Position numbers and translations under genes: made by a program. From DATAFF01 sp044870245 (GTDB taxonomy: Bacteria > Pseudomonadota > Alphaproteobacteria > Rhizobiales > Aestuariivirgaceae), in assembly GCA_044870245.1 (NCBI GenBank), contig JBIOYR010000011.1:1-36771 (forward strand): DNA of 36,771 nucleotides, written 5' to 3'. The notes beneath the pieces are model-generated. The model was not told the DNA's origin and searched no databases. It saw nothing but the letters and a program-made list of their open reading frames with translations. Below, one piece after another: positions 1-7,579 of the stretch. Every line of letters starts with the position of its first letter. The stretch's first letter is position 1.

Positions 1-140
1 CGCATATTCGAGATATAGAGATCATAGCGAAGGCGCAGGCGGTCGCCGGCGGCGGCGGGATCGGACAATCCGGCGGCAAGCAACAGCAAGGAAACCGCCG
101 CCCGCAGCCGTGATTCGTGGCCGAGCATATCGATGATCAT
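1..140 (-). CDS. Secreted DUF3108-like protein, N-terminal part only
   Basis: The reading frame runs off the left edge, so only about 46 N-terminal residues are seen. The first 30 residues form a signal peptide: a short charged start, the hydrophobic stretch AAVSLLLLAAGL and a small-residue region (DPAAAGD) that would be cut. What follows (RLRLRYDLYISNM) resembles the first strand of DUF3108 domains, periplasmic beta-rich proteins of unknown role. I chose ATG at 140 because a GGGGG run lies six bases upstream; ATG at 128 is the only close alternative and an in-frame stop lies further upstream. The gene diverges from rpmB. The family call rests on a short stretch plus remembered synteny (DUF3108 next to rpmB), so it is tentative; that a secreted protein begins here is firmer. 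Confidence 0.6.
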   Translation of the reverse strand, partial: MIIDMLGHESRLRAAVSLLLLAAGLSDPAAAGDRLRLRYDLYISNM

Positions 141-237
141 GAAACGCCCCCGATTGCCGTTCCAGGAAAGTGCCTTCGACTAGCTGTCATATGAGGCCAA
201 ACTTTGCCTAGGGTGACGTGATCCCCGGCGGACAGAC

Positions 238-276
238 TTGACGGTGATGCGTCGCCTCGATTATAGGAGCGCGCTC
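238..276 (+). promoter_or_regulatory. Sigma-70 type promoter of rpmB with palindrome at the start site
   Basis: TTGACG at 238-243 and TATAGG at 262-267 are 18 bases apart, a good housekeeping promoter. Transcription would begin near 273, inside the perfect ten-base palindrome GAGCGCGCTC (267-276), which could bind a regulator or be chance. The leader would be only about 30 bases long, with the ribosome binding site GGAG at 293-296 eight bases before the rpmB ATG. Confidence 0.6.
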
Positions 277-304
277 GATCTGACCTTTTTTCGGAGTTCT
301 TTCA

Positions 305-598
305 ATGGCACGGCGTTGCGAATTGACGGGAAAGGGCGTCCTTGTCGGCCATGCCGTGAGTCACGCCAACAACAAGACCAAGCGGCGGTTTCTGCCCAAT
401 CTTTGCGAGGTTCACCTCATCAGCGATGCGCTTGGCCAGTCGGTCTCGCTGCGGATCAGCGCCAATGCTCTGAAATCGGTCGAACATCGCGGCGGCCTCG
501 ACGCCTATCTCATGAAGGCACGGCGGGAGCAATTGTCGCAGAAGGCGCGGCGGTTGAAGCGTGAGATCGCGAAAAGGCTCGCCACTCCAGCCGCTTGA
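305..598 (+). CDS. rpmB: 50S ribosomal protein L28
   Basis: Ninety-seven residues, the usual alphaproteobacterial length. The N-terminus MARRCELTGKGVLVGHAVSH and the following NNKTKRRFLPNL are the standard bL28 signature, and the C-terminus is lysine/arginine rich. L28 is a late-assembling protein of the large ribosomal subunit. The start is fixed by GGAG eight bases upstream and by a strong promoter at 238-267. The stop codon TGA (596-598) overlaps the TTG start of the next gene by three of four bases, suggesting translational coupling. Cysteine C5 of the zinc-binding L28 forms is present but the other ligands are not, so this is the zinc-free type. Confidence 0.97.
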   Translation: MARRCELTGKGVLVGHAVSHANNKTKRRFLPNLCEVHLISDALGQSVSLRISANALKSVEHRGGLDAYLMKARREQLSQKARRLKREIAKRLATPAA

Positions 599-1218
599 GC
601 ACGATCCCGACGCGGAGCGGCGAGCCGCGCATTCACCCCACGGCACGGTTGCGCGACAGCACGCTCGGGCGGTTCACCGCGATCGGCGAGCGCTGCTCGG
701 TTCTCGATTCGGCGATCGGCGATTATTCCTATGTCGAGCATGACAGCGGTGTCATCTATTCGCGGATCGGCAAGTTCTGCGCCGTGGCGGCGTTGGTTCA
801 GATCAATGCGCTGAACCATCCGATGGAGCGGGTTAGCCAGCACAAGATCACCTATCGGCCCAACGAATATTTCCTTCACAAATCACTCGATGCCGAGTTC
901 CGCGCGCAGCGCATCGCGCAAGGGGTGACGATCGGCCATGATGTGTGGGTTGGTCATGGGGCAATCGTGCTGCCCGGAGTCGCCATCGGTGATGGCGCGG
1001 TGATCGCGGCGGGGGCGGTGGTGACCAAGCCGGTCGAGGATTACACAATCGTCGCCGGCGTCCCGGCGGTGAAGCTGCGCGATCGCTTCCCGGAACCTGT
1101 CAAGCGGCGGATCCAGGCGCTTGCCTGGTGGGACTGGCCGCATGAGCGCCTGGCCGATGCGGTGGAAGATATGGGGCGGCTCGGGGTGGAGGCGTTTCTG
1201 ACGAAATGGGGCGAGTAG
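595..1218 (+). CDS. Left-handed beta-helix (hexapeptide) acyltransferase of the phosphonate-cluster family
   Basis: A 207-residue protein with the isoleucine-patch hexapeptide repeat pattern from about residue 12 to 160 (IHPTARLRDSTLGRFTAIG, then GVTIGHDVWVGHGAIVLPG and GDGAVIAAGAVVTKPV). It contains NHPMER and the C-terminal AWWDWPHERL, both of which I recognise from the transferase family often found in C-P lyase/phosphonate operons (phn_thr-fam), distantly related to xenobiotic acetyltransferases. The probable reaction is acetyl transfer from acetyl-CoA to a small substrate; the substrate is unknown. No phn gene is near it. The start is TTG at 595, overlapping the rpmB stop, with no clear ribosome binding site, so translation probably depends on ribosomes finishing rpmB. 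It meets the leftward phytase-like gene tail to tail. Confidence 0.85.
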   Translation: MSTIPTRSGEPRIHPTARLRDSTLGRFTAIGERCSVLDSAIGDYSYVEHDSGVIYSRIGKFCAVAALVQINALNHPMERVSQHKITYRPNEYFLHKSLDAEFRAQRIAQGVTIGHDVWVGHGAIVLPGVAIGDGAVIAAGAVVTKPVEDYTIVAGVPAVKLRDRFPEPVKRRIQALAWWDWPHERLADAVEDMGRLGVEAFLTKWGE

Positions 1219-1235
1219 GCAGCCCAACGCCTACT
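1214..1235. terminator. Inverted repeat holding both stop codons of a convergent gene pair
   Basis: AGTAGGC (1214-1220) and GCCTACT (1229-1235) are perfect complements around an eight-base loop. The left arm contains the TAG of the acyltransferase, the right arm the TAG of the leftward phytase-like gene. There is no T run, so it is not a classical intrinsic terminator; it could stop or protect both messages. Confidence 0.35.
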
Positions 1236-2283
1236 GCCCCTCCTTCAGTGCGAACTGCAGAATGATGGTGTTCTGCAGAGAGCGGTTGTAATTGTCGTCG
1301 GACATCACGGTGATGCGGGTCTCGCCCGATGCGGTGACGTGGACGGCGAGACCCTCCATATTGTCGATCGCATAACGCGGCAGCTGTCCCTCGAATATTG
1401 CAACAGGTTTCACCAAGGCGCCGGGTTTCAGATCGGCAATCTTGATGCGACGCAGCGACAGGCCGGGAAACAGGCCATTGAAGCTGCGCTCCAGCATCAT
1501 GAGGTCGCCATCCGGCAGGACAGCGACGTCGGTGACGGCGAATTCGTCGAGGCGAGCGATGGTGAAGGCGAAGGTCTTGCGGTTCTTGCCAAACACCCAG
1601 CCGCGGATATTGCCGGCATTGTCGAGCTGGCGCTCGGAAATGGCGATGAAGGAATCGGCGAGCGGACCGCTGCCGAGAAAGGCAAGCGCCTCGAGCTCGG
1701 CATTGTTCGGCCCGTTGCGGATCGCGGGCGGTGCGGGCACGGGCTGCGGTTTGGCATCGAGCTTGGCTTTGCGCAAGTCGTAGAGCTCGATCCGCGGGCG
1801 CCGTTCGAAGCCGACGGCGACCCTGCCATCGACCATGCCGGGGCTCATCAGCGTCAGGGCCTCGGCATCGCGGCCGCGCTTGGACTGGGGACGGCTGCCG
1901 GAGCGGTCGCGCAGCGGCGCCATGTAGGGCTCGGCAAGGTCGGCAAGTCCGCCCTTGTCATAGACAAGGCGGGCGGTGAGCCACCAGCCATCATCGCTGA
2001 CGGCAAGCAGCCGCGTGCCGTCGCCGGACAGCGCGAGGCCGGAGAAGCCGCCAAAGCGCGGATCGGGCGAGACGAGCTTCAATCCGCCACGCCAATAGAG
2101 CCCGGGAGCGACCCTCCCGACCTTGTCATGCGAAAAGGACCAAGGCTCAACCCTGAGATCGACGGGGCCTTCGTCGTCCTTTTCGGCACCGATGATATGG
2201 CGGTCGGCGAAGGTCAGGACGAGAACCGCGAGACTCACGGCGAAGGCCGCCCAGCGTCGTCGCCCCCCGGCGCCCATCATCAT
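1231..2283 (-). CDS. Esterase-like protein of the phytase family, membrane anchored or exported
   Basis: A 350-residue protein. Residues 1-26 give an N-terminal signal or anchor (RRRWAAFAVSLAVLVLTFAD). The rest matches the phytase-like 'esterase-like activity' beta-propeller family (PF13449 type) by blocks such as FGGFSGLALSGDGTRLLAVSDDG, NAELEALAFL, FAVTDVAVLPDGDLMMLERS and IDNMEGLAV. Members act outside the cytoplasm and are predicted hydrolases, but the natural substrate is not established. The start ATG (2283) overlaps the cobT stop in an ATGA arrangement, so it is the last gene of the cobS-cobT operon and probably translationally coupled to it. Nothing in the sequence links it mechanistically with cobalamin. 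Several ATG codons in a row at the start make the exact first residue uncertain by one or two. Confidence 0.8.
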   Translation of the reverse strand: MMMGAGGRRRWAAFAVSLAVLVLTFADRHIIGAEKDDEGPVDLRVEPWSFSHDKVGRVAPGLYWRGGLKLVSPDPRFGGFSGLALSGDGTRLLAVSDDGWWLTARLVYDKGGLADLAEPYMAPLRDRSGSRPQSKRGRDAEALTLMSPGMVDGRVAVGFERRPRIELYDLRKAKLDAKPQPVPAPPAIRNGPNNAELEALAFLGSGPLADSFIAISERQLDNAGNIRGWVFGKNRKTFAFTIARLDEFAVTDVAVLPDGDLMMLERSFNGLFPGLSLRRIKIADLKPGALVKPVAIFEGQLPRYAIDNMEGLAVHVTASGETRITVMSDDNYNRSLQNTIILQFALKEGQ

Positions 2284-4166
2284 CGGGCGGCTCGGCGGCG
2301 GGGCATCGGACGGACCGGAGTGGCGGGAGCGCGCGCGGCATTCTCCTCGAACAGCTCGGCAAGCTTTTCGGTCATCGCACCGCCGAGCTCCTCGGCATCG
2401 ACGATGGTCACGGCACGCCGATAATAGCGGGTGACGTCGTGGCCGATGCCGATGGCGATCAGCTCGACCGGCGAGCGAGTCTCGATGTCGCCAATGACCT
2501 GGCGGAGATGGCGCTCGAGATAGTTGCCGTGATTGACCGAGAGGGTCGAATCGTCAACCGGCGCGCCATCCGAGATCACCATCAAAATGCGGCGCTGCTC
2601 GGAACGGCCGAGCAGCCGATTATGGGCCCAGATCAGGGCCTCGCCGTCGATGTTCTCCTTGAGCAGCCCCTCGCGCATCATCAGGCCGAGATTGCGGCGG
2701 GCGCGACGCCAGGGCATGTCGGCCGATTTGTACACGATGTGACGAATATCGTTGAGTCGCCCGGGTGCCGGCGGCTTGCCCTCGGCAAGCCAGCGCTCGC
2801 GCGACTGGCCGCCCTTCCAGGCGCGGGTGGTGAAACCGAGAATCTCGACCTTGACGCCGCAGCGTTCGAGGGTGCGGGCCAGGATGTCGGCGCAGGTGGC
2901 AGCAACGGTGATGGGGCGGCCGCGCATTGAGCCGGAATTGTCGAGCAGCAGCGTCACCACGGTGTCGCGGAACTCGGTGTCGCGCTCGACCTTGAAGGAG
3001 AGCGCATGAAGCGGATCGACGACGACGCGGGTGAGGCGGGCGGCGTCGAGCAGGCCCTCGTCGAGATCGAAGTCCCAGGAGCGGTTCTGCTGCGCCATCA
3101 GACGGCGCTGCAGCCGGTTGGCAAGCCGGGCGACCACGCCCTGGAGATTGGCCAGCTGCTTGTCGAGATAGTTGCGAAGCCGCGTCAGCTCATCGCTGTC
3201 GCAGAGGTCCTCTGCAGCGATGACCTCGTCGAACTGATTGGTATAGACCTTGTAGAAATCGGCATTGGTGCCTGAGCCAAAGGGCAGCTGGGGCCGCCAG
3301 GGCTCCTCGCCTTCCGGCGTGTCCTTGGCATCGAGGTCCTCGGGCACGTCATCGCTGTCGATCTCGGTGGCATCCTCCATCGCCTGCTCGGATTCGGCAT
3401 CGCTGTCGCGGGTTTCCTGGCTGTCAGCGGCCTCGGCCTGCTGCTCGCCTTCGCGAACCTCCTCCGACTGGCCGCTGTCGGCTTCCTCGCCGTCCTCCTG
3501 CTCGTCGCTCTGCTGATCGGGGTCCTCGCCCAGCTCCTCGGCCATGTCGAGGGCGGCGATGATCTCCCGCGACAGGCGGGAGAAGGCGACCTGGTCGGCA
3601 ATGCGGCCGGCGAGCGAGTCGAGCTGGCCGGCGGCCTTTTCCTCGACCCAGGGGCGCCACAGCTCGACCAGGGTGGCGGCATTCTTGGGCGGCCGCTCGC
3701 CGGTCAGTCGCTCGCGGACGATCAGGGCGACAGCTTCCTCGAGCGGGGCGTCCTTGCGGTCAGTGGTGTTCTGAGTGGCGCGGCGCTGATAGCGATCGCT
3801 CAGCATCGCTGTGAGATTGGAACGCATGCCCTGCATGGCGTTGGCGCCGATCGCCTCGACACGGGCCTGCTCGACGGCTTCGAAGACGGCGCGGGCCGCC
3901 TTGCCCTCCGGGCGGTACCTGGCATGGACGTCGTCGCGATGATTGGCGAGGCGCAACGACATGGAATCGGCAAGGCCCCGGGTGATCGCGACCTCCGGCC
4001 GGTTGAGATCGCGGGACAGCTGCGGCAGGCGGGCGCGATGGCCGACAAGCCCCGGCTGCTCGGCCCCGAAGGTCACCTGCAGCTCGGGATCGAGCGCCAC
4101 CGTCTTCATGGTGAGCGTCAGAGCCCGCTTGAAGGGACCGGCCGGTCCCTCCTTGTCGCCAGCCAT
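2280..4166 (-). CDS. cobT: Aerobic cobaltochelatase subunit CobT
   Basis: A 628-residue protein, the normal length for CobT of the ATP-dependent CobNST complex that inserts cobalt into hydrogenobyrinic acid a,c-diamide in the aerobic cobalamin pathway. A helical N-terminal third is followed by a very acidic linker (about residues 205-290, rich in E, D, S and Q) and a C-terminal von Willebrand A domain (about 400-600) with the metal-ion site DNSGSMRGRP. The VWA domain is expected to contact the CobN chelatase, while CobS is the AAA+ partner. ATG at 4166 has GGGAGA seven bases upstream. The gap to cobS is 18 bases. CobN, the large subunit, is not in this window and must be elsewhere if the enzyme works. 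Confidence 0.96.
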   Translation of the reverse strand: MAGDKEGPAGPFKRALTLTMKTVALDPELQVTFGAEQPGLVGHRARLPQLSRDLNRPEVAITRGLADSMSLRLANHRDDVHARYRPEGKAARAVFEAVEQARVEAIGANAMQGMRSNLTAMLSDRYQRRATQNTTDRKDAPLEEAVALIVRERLTGERPPKNAATLVELWRPWVEEKAAGQLDSLAGRIADQVAFSRLSREIIAALDMAEELGEDPDQQSDEQEDGEEADSGQSEEVREGEQQAEAADSQETRDSDAESEQAMEDATEIDSDDVPEDLDAKDTPEGEEPWRPQLPFGSGTNADFYKVYTNQFDEVIAAEDLCDSDELTRLRNYLDKQLANLQGVVARLANRLQRRLMAQQNRSWDFDLDEGLLDAARLTRVVVDPLHALSFKVERDTEFRDTVVTLLLDNSGSMRGRPITVAATCADILARTLERCGVKVEILGFTTRAWKGGQSRERWLAEGKPPAPGRLNDIRHIVYKSADMPWRRARRNLGLMMREGLLKENIDGEALIWAHNRLLGRSEQRRILMVISDGAPVDDSTLSVNHGNYLERHLRQVIGDIETRSPVELIAIGIGHDVTRYYRRAVTIVDAEELGGAMTEKLAELFEENAARAPATPVRPMPRRRAAR

Positions 4167-4184
4167 CGCTAGATCTCCCGACGA

Positions 4185-5189
4185 TCACGCCAGTGCGACA
4201 TTGGCAGTCGATTCCGGCAGCTCCTCGCCGAAGCAGCGCTGGTAGAACTCCGCCACGAGGCCGCGCTCCAGCTCATCGCATTTGTTGAGGAAAGTGATGC
4301 GGAAGGCGAAGGCGAGATCGCCGAAGATCTCGGCATTCTGGGCCCAGGTGATGACTGTTCGGGGACTCATCACGGTCGACAGGTCGCCATTGACGAAGGC
4401 GTTGCGCGTGAGGTCGGCGACCCGCACCATATTGGCGATGGCCTTGCGGCCCTTGTCGGTGTCGTAGCTCTTGACCTTGGCGAGCACGATCTCGCACTCG
4501 CGGGCATGGGGGAGGTAATTCAGCGAAACGACAATCGACCAGCGGTCCATCTGGGCCTGGTTGATCTGCTGAGTGCCGTGATAGAGGCCGGTGGTGTCGC
4601 CAAGCCCGACGGTGTTGGCGGTGGCGAACAGACGGAACGCCGGGTGGGGCCGCAGCACTCGATTCTGATCGAGCAGGGTCAGGCGGCCAGAGCTCTCGAG
4701 CACACGCTGAATCACGAACATGACGTCCGGCCGGCCCGCGTCATATTCGTCGAACACAAGGGCAACGTTGTGCTGGTAGCACCAGGGAAGGATGCCCTGC
4801 CGGAACTCGGTGATCTGCTTGCCATCCTTGAGGACGATCGCGTCCTTGCCGACGAGATCGATCCGGCTGATATGGCTATCGAGATTGACGCGGATGCACG
4901 GCCAGTTGAGGCGGGCGGCGACCTGCTCGATATGGGTGGATTTGCCGGTGCCATGGTAACCCGTCACCATCACGCGGCGGTTGTAGGCGAAGCCGGCAAG
5001 GATCGCAAGGGTCGTCTCGCGGTTGAAGAGATAGTCCTCGTCGAGATCAGGCACGTGCTCGCCAACCTGGGAGTAAGCCGGAACCTCCAGGTTGGTGTCG
5101 ATCCCGAACAGCTGGCGGACGGAAACCTTGATGTCCGGCACGCTGATTTCGGATTCGGCAGGTAACTCGCCCATGTTCATTGCGGTCAT
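4185..5189 (-). CDS. cobS: Aerobic cobaltochelatase AAA+ subunit CobS
   Basis: A 334-residue AAA+ ATPase of the MoxR/CobS type. Walker A is GYHGTGKST (about residues 77-85), Walker B is ALVFDEYDAGRPDVMF, followed by the sensor block LFATANTVGLGDTTGLYHG. With CobT it forms the hexameric ATP-driven chaperone part of cobaltochelatase, driving cobalt insertion by CobN. The N-terminal PDIKVSVRQLFGIDTNLEVP segment is typical of CobS. ATG at 5189 is chosen; in-frame ATGs at 5180 and 5174 exist, but AAGAAAG upstream suits the first. Upstream in the same direction lies the J-domain gene, 108 bases away, and downstream cobT. Confidence 0.96.
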   Translation of the reverse strand: MTAMNMGELPAESEISVPDIKVSVRQLFGIDTNLEVPAYSQVGEHVPDLDEDYLFNRETTLAILAGFAYNRRVMVTGYHGTGKSTHIEQVAARLNWPCIRVNLDSHISRIDLVGKDAIVLKDGKQITEFRQGILPWCYQHNVALVFDEYDAGRPDVMFVIQRVLESSGRLTLLDQNRVLRPHPAFRLFATANTVGLGDTTGLYHGTQQINQAQMDRWSIVVSLNYLPHARECEIVLAKVKSYDTDKGRKAIANMVRVADLTRNAFVNGDLSTVMSPRTVITWAQNAEIFGDLAFAFRITFLNKCDELERGLVAEFYQRCFGEELPESTANVALA

Positions 5190-5297
5190 GACTGCACTTT
5201 CTTGGATGCCGTGGCCCGTTTTCCATCGAAGGCGGGCTCGAACGGACGCTTTTAGTCGGTGAGAACAAGTGTCGCAAGGCGGAGGAACGACGCGCTC

Positions 5298-5909
5298 TCA
5301 GCAGAAACCCGAGCTCTTGAGGCGGTCATATGCCTGGATGATCTCTCGAAAGCGGTCCTCCATCGCCCGGCTGCCGCCATTGGCATCGGGATGGAACCGT
5401 TTGACGAGCGCCTTGTATTGGGCCTTGACCTGCTCGGGCGTGGCGTGCTCGTCGAGGCCGAGGCTCTCCAGCGCCTTGCGCTGACCGTTGAGAAGGGCGC
5501 GCGGAACGGGGGCGGCGGCCGGCCGTGCCGTCGAGTCGCCGAACAGGCCAAAGGGGTCGCGGCCCGACTTTCCGTTCGAGCCATTGCGGCGGAACCGACC
5601 GCCATTCAATTCGGCCCATGAGTTCTGACCGAGCTTCCAGGTCGGCCGGTGGCCGGTGGCATCGGCCTTCTGAAAGCCACGCACCGCCTCCTCATCCATC
5701 CCGGCGAAGTAATTGTAAGTCTTATTATATTCTTTGACGTGCTCGAGGCAGAAATCGTGATATTCGCCTTCGGCCCGACGGCCCTTTGGGGCGCGGTAGC
5801 CGCCATGATGCGAGCAGCCCGGCCATTGGCACGGCGCGGCAGGCCGGTCCGCCTCCTGATGGCGCGGCTTGACGCGAATGCTGTCAAAATATTTGGACTC
5901 CGGGTTCAT
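5298..5909 (-). CDS. J-domain protein with C-terminal J domain and N-terminal Cys/His cluster
   Basis: The frame is open to 6218, but ATG at 5909 is preceded by AGGA at a proper distance, giving 203 residues beginning MNPESKYFDSIRVK. The J domain sits at the C-terminus (about 145-203) and keeps HPD at 173-175 (RFHPDANGG), so it should stimulate DnaK ATPase. The N-terminal part holds C27, C32, C54 and H57 (CQWPGC and CLEHVKEYN), spaced like a zinc-binding knuckle. This is a class III layout, lacking the Gly/Phe region and the DnaJ zinc domain. The client is unknown; its position before cobS and divergent from bolA suggests cofactor- or metal-related folding, which is inference. The C-terminal residue is a cysteine. 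Confidence 0.87.
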   Translation of the reverse strand: MNPESKYFDSIRVKPRHQEADRPAAPCQWPGCSHHGGYRAPKGRRAEGEYHDFCLEHVKEYNKTYNYFAGMDEEAVRGFQKADATGHRPTWKLGQNSWAELNGGRFRRNGSNGKSGRDPFGLFGDSTARPAAAPVPRALLNGQRKALESLGLDEHATPEQVKAQYKALVKRFHPDANGGSRAMEDRFREIIQAYDRLKSSGFC

Positions 5910-5982
5910 CGTCCTGGGATTATGGTGGCCGGCGATCAATGCCGCAAGCCGAGGATGGGTCACGGTGACAAAGAAAATGTGA

Positions 5983-6279
5983 ATGATGAACAGGACAAGC
6001 AAGGTGGCGCTCGGCTCGGTTGGCCGGGAAATCCTGAACAAGCTGGCACAGGCATTCCCCGATGCGGAGTTGACGCTCGAGGACCAATCGCATCTGCATG
6101 CCGGGCATGCAGGGGCGCGGCCCGAGGGGGAGACCCATTTCAAGCTTCTGGCGGTGGTGCCGGGTTTTGCCGGCAAGAGCCGAATCGAGCGGCACAGGAT
6201 GATCAACAACGTCCTCAAGGACGAGCTCGGCGGACATGTGCATGCGCTGGCGATCGTCGCGCGAGCGCCCGGCGAGTAA
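5983..6279 (+). CDS. BolA family protein
   Basis: About 98 residues, with the family core DQSHLHAGHAGARPEGETHF followed by SRIERHRMINNVLKDEL and the C-terminal strand HVHALAIVARAP. BolA proteins have a class II KH-like fold; they pair with monothiol glutaredoxins to bind or pass on [2Fe-2S] clusters, the conserved histidines being ligands, and some also bind DNA. The start is uncertain: ATG at 5983 or 5986 has no clear ribosome binding site, while GTG at 6004 lies eight bases after AGGA and would give MALGSVGREI, closer to usual BolA N-termini. It diverges from the J-domain gene across about 73 bases and ends 25 bases before the leftward CNNM-type gene. Confidence 0.93.
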   Translation: MMNRTSKVALGSVGREILNKLAQAFPDAELTLEDQSHLHAGHAGARPEGETHFKLLAVVPGFAGKSRIERHRMINNVLKDELGGHVHALAIVARAPGE

Positions 6280-6304
6280 CGTTCAAACCATTGCTCCAGC
6301 CCGA

Positions 6305-7579
6305 TCAGACCTGGCGCTCGCCGAGCGGCGTGACGCGGATCGACACCAGCTGGTTGCGGCGCTTGCGAACGACCTCGAAACGAAAGCCGTGAAAGGTGAA
6401 GGCCTGGCCGGCTTCGGGGATCATCTGGGCCTCGTGGATCACGAGTCCTGCAATGGTGGTCGCCTCATCGTCGGGCAGATGCCAGCCATGCATGCGATTA
6501 AGGTCGCGGATCGGTACGGCGCCGTCGACGACATAGCTGCCGGAAGATTCTCGCCTGACTCCCACAGCGCCAACATCATGCTCGTCACGAATCTCGCCGA
6601 CGATCTCCTCGAGGATGTCTTCCAAGGTGACAAGACCCATGACCTCGCCGTACTCATCGACCACGAGGGCGAAATGGATCTTCCGACGCAGAAAGGCAGC
6701 GAGCTGATCGGCGACGGTGGTGGTGTCCGGCACGAACCAAGGCGGGGTGAGAATCTCCTCGATGTCGATGCGGGTCACATCGCCATGGGCTGCCTGCAGC
6801 GCCGCAAACAGATCCTTGGCATGAAGCACGCCGACAATATTGTCCGGCCGTTCGCGCCACACCGGAAAGCGGCTGTGCCCCGACTTCAGGACCTCCTCGA
6901 GGATCTGAGCCGGCGGGCTTGCGGCATCGAGGCTGCGCATCTTGGTGCGATGGACCATGACGTCGAACAGCTCGAGCTCCTTCAGGTCGAGAACGCCGCC
7001 GAGCATGTCGAGATCGATCTTGCCGGCGGTGCCGGTGCGCTGATGCAGATCGATGGTGCCGCGAAGCTCGTCGTCAACCGAGCGGCTGCTGGCCGTCGTC
7101 GGGTTGACGCCGACAAGCTTGAGGATCCGGATGATCCCGATATCGATCATGCCGGCGAGAGGCGCGAGCAACCGGGTGACCAGCGCGAAGGGCGCGGCGG
7201 TCACCAGGGCAATGCGGTCTGGCGCGATGGCGGCGATGGCCTTTGGCACGGCCTGAACGAAGAGCAATGCGAGAATGGCGATCAACGCGGCGGCGTAGGC
7301 CAGCCCGGCAAACCCATACCAATAGAGGGCGAGGCGAGTCGCGATAGCGGTGGCGAGCACCAGCGCCGCGGTGGCTCCGACGACGATTGCCGAAGTGACC
7401 CGCTCAGGCGAGGCGATCAGCTGGCGCACGGCAGTGGCCTGAGCAATGCCGCGGCGCTCGAGCTCGGTCATGCGGCTGCGAGATGATGCTCCGATCGCGG
7501 TGCCTGCGGTCACCAGGAAGCCGGCGAACATCAGGAGCGCGGCGATGGCCGCAATCTCCAGGCTGTGGTCGAAAGTCAT
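6305..7579 (-). CDS. CNNM/CorC-type membrane protein with CBS pair (hemolysin family)
   Basis: A 424-residue membrane protein. Four hydrophobic segments lie in the first 170 residues (for example IAAIAALLMFAGFLVTAGTA and AAALIAILALLFVQAVPKAI), forming the DUF21/CNNM transmembrane domain. The paired CBS domains follow (about 215-330), with VVDEYGEVMGLVTLEDILEE typical of the second, and a C-terminal CorC/HlyC domain (about 345-420). Family members are linked to Mg2+ or Co2+ efflux and resistance, the CBS pair binding ATP-Mg; the old name hemolysin is misleading. Its ATG (7579) overlaps the aroB stop by four bases, so it is the third gene of the aroK-aroB operon, an arrangement that I recall in other alphaproteobacteria. 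Confidence 0.9.
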   Translation of the reverse strand: MTFDHSLEIAAIAALLMFAGFLVTAGTAIGASSRSRMTELERRGIAQATAVRQLIASPERVTSAIVVGATAALVLATAIATRLALYWYGFAGLAYAAALIAILALLFVQAVPKAIAAIAPDRIALVTAAPFALVTRLLAPLAGMIDIGIIRILKLVGVNPTTASSRSVDDELRGTIDLHQRTGTAGKIDLDMLGGVLDLKELELFDVMVHRTKMRSLDAASPPAQILEEVLKSGHSRFPVWRERPDNIVGVLHAKDLFAALQAAHGDVTRIDIEEILTPPWFVPDTTTVADQLAAFLRRKIHFALVVDEYGEVMGLVTLEDILEEIVGEIRDEHDVGAVGVRRESSGSYVVDGAVPIRDLNRMHGWHLPDDEATTIAGLVIHEAQMIPEAGQAFTFHGFRFEVVRKRRNQLVSIRVTPLGERQV

